Part shown: positions 6,475-11,727 of the stretch, piece after piece
How the letters are laid out: each line of letters opens with the position of its first letter
Position numbering within the stretch: position 1 is the first letter of the stretch
Assembly (NCBI GenBank): GCA_049325415.1
Contig: JBMOLL010000032.1
Location: 1 to 17,186, forward strand
Reading direction: 5' to 3'
Length of the DNA: 17,186 nucleotides
Source of the DNA: JBMOLL01 sp049325415
Lineage (GTDB): Bacteria > Bacteroidota > Bacteroidia > Bacteroidales > GCA-2748055
Notes under the pieces: generated by a model
What the model saw: only the letters and a program-made list of their open reading frames with translations
What the model was told of the DNA's origin: nothing
The model's database searches: none
Translations under genes and position numbers: made by a program

Positions 6475-8775
6475 ATGAAAAAACTGCTGGGTTGTTTGCT
6501 GGTCCTTGCACTTTGCATGCCTGCCATAAGTCAGGAACTGGCTCCGAAAGAAAATAAAACGATTTCCGGCCTGGGCGAATATGTCAGGCAGGCGGCATTT
6601 TCCCCGTTTCGCAATTACTTCGTTCTTACCATTGGGAATAATACCCTTCAGATCTACGACCGAGACTGGAACAGAATCTTCGAGCATCAGGGTAATCCCA
6701 AAGCGGTAGGTGGCGTCTTCGCATTTTCCCCCGATGAGAAATACCTCGCTTACGGAAGGTATAAGGGGAACAACGATATTGCTATTATCCGTCTCCAGGA
6801 TTTGAAGGTGGTCCAGGTCCTCGATCGTCATACCGACTATATCTCGGATCTGGAATTCAGCCATGATGGCAATTTTCTCGCGTCAGCTTCCAGCGATAAA
6901 ACCATGATCCTGTGGCATATGAAAGACGAACTTTTTTATTACAATCAGACTTTCAGCGGTTTTGAAAGCTATGTGAACGAAGCCTCCTTCAGCTATGACG
7001 ACAATTTTCTGGTCACCGGTGACGATCGCGGTAATATTCTGGTGGCCCGGCGGGATGGCCCTGCCTACCAGGAAATGCAGCGGATGGCTTTCAGGAAACA
7101 TGCCGTGGAGACGGTGGCCTTTCACCCCAAAAGAGAGGAATTTATTACCGGTTCCTCCTATGGTTTGCGTCGTTATAAGCTTGAAAAAAAACAATTTGTG
7201 CTTAGCGATTCTATTGAAGAATCTGCCAATGTGAGGTATCCGGTTTACTTCAGTCCCGATGGGAACTACCTGGCCATTGCAAATTACACCGAGATCCAGG
7301 TCTTTCGCGTGGAGGAATCAGCTTTCATTCCTTCGGATGCCATTTTCCGGCATATGGATAATGTGTTCGGCGCAAGCTTCAGCGACGACGGCCAGTTTCT
7401 TGTCAGCTTCAGTTCCGATCAGAGCACGATCATCTGGGAAATTGAAAATGTTAGGCCCTCGGAAAAATCAATGGTGGCTTCCTGGCTTAAAACCGACCTC
7501 ACGGCAGCCCAGAGAAAAGCACTGACTCCTGGTGTGACCTCCTGCATAGTCGCTTCAGCCGATCCGGTACTTACCGCTAACAGGGATGAATTTGAAACGA
7601 CGGCTAAATATCAGGAGAGGACAGATAGGCTGGCCGACTGGGCTCTTTCAGTGCTTCAGGAGGAAATGGAAAAGATTTACGGGATCAGGAGGGATGGCGA
7701 ATCGGTGCTTATTCCCGTTCAGGGACTGATCGGCTATAATGCAGACAAAGAAATCTATAAGGTCCTGTTGATGGAAACGGAGGCCGGTATCCTGATCCCC
7801 GTGGAGCCGGCTAAAGCTTTTAAAGATAAATGGGAAAAGGCCTGGATCCGTGCACGTAAAGTGAAAGAGGCAGGCAAGACAAGCTTTACATACAGCGATT
7901 TTAGACTGGTTCATCCCACCGATGGCAGGACCTATGAATTGAGTCCCGTAGAGAATCCCTTCCATAACAGGCAGGAAGACAGGGCGGCCAGGAATGCAGC
8001 TCCCGTGCAAAGCACGGCTGTGCCTGCCTCCGGCGATGAAAAGGGAACAACCTATGCCCTGATGTTCGCAACCAATGTCTATGATTATTTTGGTGATCTC
8101 TTGAACCCGGTGCTTGATGCCCAGACCATTGCTGCTGAGCTGAGCGAGAATTATGGGGTGGTTACGGAAGTGGTGCTCAATCCGACCCTGGATGAAACGG
8201 TCAAGCGGATCCGCGATTTTGCCTCAAAAAGTTACGGGCCCAGGGACAACCTGATGGTCTTTTTTGCCGGGCACGGGATCTACGACGAGGTTTTCAGGGA
8301 AGGCTACGTTATTTCAAGGGATTCACGAATGGACGACGTGGCCAAGACATCCTACCTTTCCCATTCCAATCTGCGGACCATGATCAACAATATCAGCTGT
8401 CCGCATATTTTCCTGGTCATGGATGTGTGCTTCGGGGGAACCTTTGATCCGCATCTTTCCACTTCGGCCCACAGGGGAGCCGGACTGTATGCCGACATCT
8501 CCACAGATGAGTATGTCGAACGGAAAATGAAATATAAAACCCGGTTGTACCTCACCTCCGGTGGAAAGGAATATGTTCCCGACGGACGGCCGGGCTTTCA
8601 TTCTCCTTTTGCCAGAAGATTTATCGAAGCAATTCGTGAGTACGGTGGTACCGATGGGGTGCTGACAACTGCTGAGATCCTTCAGTTCGTGGAGAAAGTC
8701 GATCCTCAGCCACGCTTCGGGGAGTTCGGCGATAATGAACCGGGATCTGATTTTATTCTTGTTCTGAAAAAATAG
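6475..8775 (+). CDS. Exported WD40-repeat protein with C-terminal caspase (C14) domain
   Basis: A 766-residue secreted or periplasmic protein with signal peptide MKKLLGCLLVLALCMPAISQ. Residues about 30-325 contain degenerate WD40-type beta-propeller blades; the clearest is HTDYISDLEFSHDGNFLASA followed by SSDKTMILW (119-147), and others end near VFRV and IIWEI. Residues 330-500 are a linker region with two small conserved-looking segments (DEFETTAKYQER at 371; a GYNADKEIYKVLL beta segment at 420). Residues about 525-765 form a caspase-like peptidase domain: TYALMFATNVYDYFGDLLNP (526-545), then VFFAGHG with catalytic H600, then LVMDVCFGG with catalytic C652. Both dyad residues are present, so it is probably active. 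Family knowledge suggests cleavage after Arg/Lys or Asp; specificity here is unknown. It is divergent from pabB and shares no operon. Confidence 0.9.
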   Translation: MKKLLGCLLVLALCMPAISQELAPKENKTISGLGEYVRQAAFSPFRNYFVLTIGNNTLQIYDRDWNRIFEHQGNPKAVGGVFAFSPDEKYLAYGRYKGNNDIAIIRLQDLKVVQVLDRHTDYISDLEFSHDGNFLASASSDKTMILWHMKDELFYYNQTFSGFESYVNEASFSYDDNFLVTGDDRGNILVARRDGPAYQEMQRMAFRKHAVETVAFHPKREEFITGSSYGLRRYKLEKKQFVLSDSIEESANVRYPVYFSPDGNYLAIANYTEIQVFRVEESAFIPSDAIFRHMDNVFGASFSDDGQFLVSFSSDQSTIIWEIENVRPSEKSMVASWLKTDLTAAQRKALTPGVTSCIVASADPVLTANRDEFETTAKYQERTDRLADWALSVLQEEMEKIYGIRRDGESVLIPVQGLIGYNADKEIYKVLLMETEAGILIPVEPAKAFKDKWEKAWIRARKVKEAGKTSFTYSDFRLVHPTDGRTYELSPVENPFHNRQEDRAARNAAPVQSTAVPASGDEKGTTYALMFATNVYDYFGDLLNPVLDAQTIAAELSENYGVVTEVVLNPTLDETVKRIRDFASKSYGPRDNLMVFFAGHGIYDEVFREGYVISRDSRMDDVAKTSYLSHSNLRTMINNISCPHIFLVMDVCFGGTFDPHLSTSAHRGAGLYADISTDEYVERKMKYKTRLYLTSGGKEYVPDGRPGFHSPFARRFIEAIREYGGTDGVLTTAEILQFVEKVDPQPRFGEFGDNEPGSDFILVLKK

Positions 8776-8796
8776 CCGGGCAACATTAGCCTGTTC

Positions 8797-9282
8797 TCAG
8801 ATCATTCCCATGGTAAGCAGGATGGTGATCACAATCACCACCAGGATGATGGTAAACCAGATCCTGTTGAGTTTTCCGGACCTGGGTGCATCTTCAATCA
8901 CAGTATCAGCTGAGCTAACCCGAACATTGAAGGCGAGAATAAAATAAAACAGGAGCAGGTAGAGCAGAAGGGGAAGTCCGAGGTACAGAAACGGAGTGAT
9001 GACCACGACATAGGATGAACTCACCAATTCAGCTGCTTTTAAGGCGATACCCAGTGCCAGGCTAAGTCCGAATACCGATTTGAAAACTTCGGTCCTGACA
9101 TGGTGGATATGCACTGATTCATTCTTTTCTTCAGAAAAAATAATAAGAAACAGACCCAGATAAAACAATACCTGGTATTCCGGGCTCAGCAGATAGGTGA
9201 GGATCAGTCCCGCAAGAGCCGTGCTCAGGCCGGCATACTTGGCATAGTGAGGATAAAAGGGAAAGAAGGTGATCCTTTTCAT
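8797..9282 (-). CDS. Small multi-pass membrane protein of unknown function
   Basis: A 161-residue protein with probably five membrane segments, near residues 17-32, 37-50, 66-86, 90-118 and 141-159. Between the second and third lies a charged loop with EEKNESVHIHHVRTE (51-65), which could hold a His cluster. No enzyme or transporter motif is recognised. The base composition resembles the surrounding core genes, not the AT-rich gene upstream. It converges on the caspase gene with only 21 bases between the stop codons and no obvious terminator. It is the last core gene before the AT-rich islet. Confidence 0.8.
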   Translation of the reverse strand: MKRITFFPFYPHYAKYAGLSTALAGLILTYLLSPEYQVLFYLGLFLIIFSEEKNESVHIHHVRTEVFKSVFGLSLALGIALKAAELVSSSYVVVITPFLYLGLPLLLYLLLFYFILAFNVRVSSADTVIEDAPRSGKLNRIWFTIILVVIVITILLTMGMI

Positions 9283-9377
9283 AGCTTCTGGTATTTGATT
9301 AGAAAGCTCAAGTTAAGGAAAACCCAAATGAGAAAAAAAGCTTAGAAATGAATGTTTAGGTTCTATTCGATTATCGA

Positions 9378-11108
9378 TTAACTTTTGTTGGTAATAACAT
9401 TCAAAATATCGTCAAGCTTATCAGCTATTTCACTATCAATCTCTTCTGGTAGAATGAAATCGATCAATTCGTGATATCTACCTTTCGGAAATTGATAATT
9501 TATGCCAATATTATTATAGAAATCATTAAATATTTGAGGAAGGTAGTCGTCTGACATCTTATTGTCTGACCACCAAGCATTTTCCCTGTTTTTCAAATTC
9601 ACTGGAGCAGTATTATTCTTAATGCTATTACTCATAGCTCCATAGTAGTTCTTAAACAAATTTGATTCACCTTGATTTGAGGCCCATCTTTCCAAGACTT
9701 CTGGAAAAGAGAAGTAATTCTCAATTTCTCTTTTCTTCCATTGTACAATTCTCAAATAATTATCTGGTTGGATTTTTTTCTCTAATCTATCAAATAGAGC
9801 TAATCCATTTAATTCTGGAATTATATTGCGTAGTCCATGAAATAAATTCTGAGCCGATTTTGGTAAGTTGTCCGCAGTATATTGAATATTAGCTTTTTCC
9901 AAATATGATTGGCAAGGGTGATTAAGTTTTTGAGCAAAAGCTTGTAAAATTCTTAGATCCGTTGGTCCTTCTAGAAAAAGAATATGTTTCTTTGTTCGAG
10001 CAATAAAATACTTATCCCAACCAATATCTGTTAGTAATTTCTTGAATTGTGAAATACTTGAACCTTGAGTAAGTGAGAGACATTTGTCATCAAATAAAGC
10101 AATTACAGTATCATTTGCAGCTGCTTGATTCAATACTATCTCTGAATGACTAGCAATAATAAGTTGTGAGTTATTACCGCTAGCTATTTTATTAATTAAT
10201 TCGTAGATCTCTCTCTGCCTTATAACTTCAAGATGTGCATCTGGCTCGTCTAATAAAATTGTTCTTCCAGGATATGAATATAAATAAGCAAGTAATAATA
10301 ATGTTTGCTGAAACCCTCTTCCAGAGGAAACGAGATCATATGTATGACCATTCTCTTCATAAGTCATTTCGATAGAACCTGTTTCCGGAATGAATAAAGG
10401 CTTATTTAATTTTATACTGAATTTTTCACTTATAATTGAAGTCAATTCTTGCCAATTCTTCTCAGCAGATAATTGAAGTGTCTCCGAAATATCAGGATAC
10501 ATTAATTGATAACAAACATTTCTTAATACATCAGCAGTTTTCCCTTCACCAATTCTAACCTTAATAGAGCCTTGGGTTAATTTATCTTCTGTTGTAGCTA
10601 AACCCGACATTGGCTGAAGAAAAGCTAATTCTGTTTCAAATACAATTTCATTAATTTGGAAAAATGTCTCTGGATTGTCAGGATCTTTCATTGGTCTGCA
10701 ATAAATGGACTCTGAATTTGCATAATCAAATTCTAAAGGAGCTTTCCAAGATATACCATTTGTAATACCTTCTACAATTATTTCAATTCTTATGTTAGTT
10801 GTTTTTAATTTTTCTGCTTGTCTATCCAGTTCTCTTACAGCTTGATGAAACCAAACATATTTTGCTGACGATACAGGAATTGCGAGTAAATCACGTCTGT
10901 TAAGTGCAAACCCAACTTTTTTCGATTTCTGAGAATTTTTCCGAACATATTCAGATAATTTCTTGATGCCTACATCCCAAAGCGTTAGAGCTTGTAGGAT
11001 CGTTGTTTTGCCTGAATTGTTTGGCCCAATTAATACAACAGTGTTGCCTAATTCGAATTCGACATATTCAAGTTTCTTGAAATTTCTTATTGAGACTTTT
11101 GAAATCAT
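9378..11108 (-). CDS. OLD-family ATP-dependent nuclease (ATPase plus TOPRIM)
   Basis: A 576-residue protein with an SMC/ABC-like ATPase followed by a TOPRIM-like nuclease domain, as in overcoming-lysogenization-defect (OLD) proteins. Walker A is GPNNSGKTT (28-36). The ABC signature-like SSGRGFQQ is at 261-268, Walker B RTILLDEPDAHLE at 282-294 and the switch histidine H321 in IIASHS. In the TOPRIM part, HILFLEGPTD (375-384) gives the metal-binding E380, and LALFDRLEK (436-444) gives D440. The second acidic position of the usual DxD is Leu. REIENYF (460-466) is the OLD-type ENY motif. OLD proteins act in phage defence alone, with a helicase (Gabija) or with retrons. No partner gene is visible, so this would be a class 1, stand-alone form. 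AT-rich codons set it apart from its neighbours. Confidence 0.9.
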   Translation of the reverse strand: MISKVSIRNFKKLEYVEFELGNTVVLIGPNNSGKTTILQALTLWDVGIKKLSEYVRKNSQKSKKVGFALNRRDLLAIPVSSAKYVWFHQAVRELDRQAEKLKTTNIRIEIIVEGITNGISWKAPLEFDYANSESIYCRPMKDPDNPETFFQINEIVFETELAFLQPMSGLATTEDKLTQGSIKVRIGEGKTADVLRNVCYQLMYPDISETLQLSAEKNWQELTSIISEKFSIKLNKPLFIPETGSIEMTYEENGHTYDLVSSGRGFQQTLLLLAYLYSYPGRTILLDEPDAHLEVIRQREIYELINKIASGNNSQLIIASHSEIVLNQAAANDTVIALFDDKCLSLTQGSSISQFKKLLTDIGWDKYFIARTKKHILFLEGPTDLRILQAFAQKLNHPCQSYLEKANIQYTADNLPKSAQNLFHGLRNIIPELNGLALFDRLEKKIQPDNYLRIVQWKKREIENYFSFPEVLERWASNQGESNLFKNYYGAMSNSIKNNTAPVNLKNRENAWWSDNKMSDDYLPQIFNDFYNNIGINYQFPKGRYHELIDFILPEEIDSEIADKLDDILNVITNKS

Positions 11109-11402
11109 ATCTATTAATTACTTGTAGATAAGTAGGATAATAAGGTTGCTGCAATTTCAATGAAATGAAACACTCCAAATTACAAATTTATTATGGAGTT
11201 CTGAATACTATAATTCTTTTTTAGGGACGAAGCTAATAATATACGTATAAAGTTTAATATTTAAATATACAAATGTCAACAAACTAAGTAATTATAGGTG
11301 TCAATTTCCGCTTGAATGAAAATCAGATGAATTTCATAAAATAAGCTTTTCAATTTCCCCGTTAAACTAGGAAACTAAAGGGAATATAAGAAGATGGGGT
11401 GT
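11109..11402. other. AT-rich noncoding region upstream of the OLD gene
   Basis: Nearly 300 bases without a credible ORF on either strand. On the minus strand there are two weak promoter candidates for the OLD gene: TAAATTTG at 11183-11190 (a -7 match without a -33 partner), and a sigma70-like pair TTGACA (11274-11279) and TAAACT (11251-11256) with a 17-nt spacer. A short dyad, CTCCA...TGGAG, flanks the first. A 9-bp copy of tRNA sequence, AACTAGGAA, lies at 11365-11373. Confidence 0.4.
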
Positions 11403-11438
11403 AAAAAAAATTATGGCAGCCAGAATTTTGGCTGCCAT
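11403..11438 (-). terminator. Rho-independent terminator of tRNA-Arg
   Basis: ATGGCAGCCA (11413-11422) and TGGCTGCCAT (11429-11438) form a perfect 10-bp stem with a 6-nt loop. Eight A residues at 11403-11410 become the U run on the minus strand. It begins 26 bases past the tRNA 3' end. Confidence 0.9.
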
Positions 11439-11463
11439 TAAATATTCAGTTTGGCGTAAAGTG

Positions 11464-11537
11464 TGAACTAGGAAGGATTTGAACCCTCAACCTCCTGATC
11501 CGTAGTCAGGTGCTCTATCCAATTGAGCTACTAGTCC
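11464..11537 (-). tRNA. tRNA-Arg (anticodon ACG)
   Basis: The minus strand folds into a complete 74-nt cloverleaf. The acceptor GGACTAG pairs with CTAGTTC (one G-U), with discriminator A. The D arm is GCTC...GAGC and the anticodon stem CCTGA/TCAGG encloses loop CTACGGA. The T stem GAGGG/CCTTC (one G-U) encloses TTCAAAT. The anticodon ACG (plus-strand cgt at 11501-11503) reads CGN arginine codons, normally after A34 is deaminated to inosine by TadA. CCA is not encoded. Its 3' end faces the AT-rich islet. Confidence 0.97.
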
Positions 11538-11540
11538 GTT

Positions 11541-11557
11541 TGCAAAGCGATTTTGCA
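11541..11557 (-). other. Hairpin in the tRNA-Arg 5' leader
   Basis: TGCAAA (11541-11546) and TTTGCA (11552-11557) can pair around a 5-nt loop directly upstream of the mature tRNA 5' end. The predicted transcription start falls at or near its outer edge, so it may not form fully in the precursor. Confidence 0.35.
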
Positions 11558-11560
11558 CGG

Positions 11561-11590
11561 CAAATTTACACAATTCAGCTCAATTCCAAA
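11561..11590 (-). promoter_or_regulatory. Bacteroidota-type promoter of tRNA-Arg
   Basis: On the minus strand TTTG (11587-11590), an 18-nt spacer and TAAATTTG (11561-11568) match the -33/-7 promoter consensus TTTG and TAnnTTTG. Transcription would start near 11555, giving a leader of about 18 nt before the tRNA. This is the strongest promoter match in the window and good evidence for the phylum. Confidence 0.8.
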
Positions 11591-11614
11591 ACAGTTTCTG
11601 AACATTTCGTTAAT

Positions 11615-11637
11615 TTCTCCATACCGGATATGGAGAA
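11615..11637. promoter_or_regulatory. Perfect dyad between the tRNA promoter and the AsmA-like gene
   Basis: TTCTCCATA (11615-11623) and TATGGAGAA (11629-11637) are perfect 9-bp arms around CCGGA. The dyad lies about 25 bases upstream of the tRNA -33 element and 91 bases before the AsmA-like start codon. It lacks a U run, so it is more like an operator or leader hairpin than a terminator. Confidence 0.4.
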
Positions 11638-11727
11638 TGAAAGTTCTTCCCTAACTTAGCTCTGGAAATAAGGCGTTTTAAACAAGGTTTTTAGCTGCTC
11701 TTTTAATAAGGAAAAACGATACGGAAT

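Larger units (their letters stand above)
9283..11402. other. AT-rich, probably acquired islet between a core gene and tRNA-Arg
   Basis: From just upstream of the small membrane-protein gene to the tRNA terminator the base composition drops. I counted 20/60 G+C in 9421-9480 and 23/60 in 10201-10260, against 33/60 in 8101-8160 and 31/60 in 12301-12360. The stretch holds one nuclease gene and noncoding DNA, and lies on the 3' side of a tRNA gene. No integrase, transposase or long flanking repeat was found, so acquisition is an inference from composition and position. Confidence 0.45.

Noticed and set aside
8776..8796. Terminator between the convergent caspase and membrane-protein genes
   Set aside because: The 21 bases contain no inverted repeat with a U run.
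11109..11402. Possible second gene of a defence system next to the OLD gene
   Set aside because: All frames on both strands are closed by stops within a few codons; no helicase, reverse transcriptase or small partner is encoded here.
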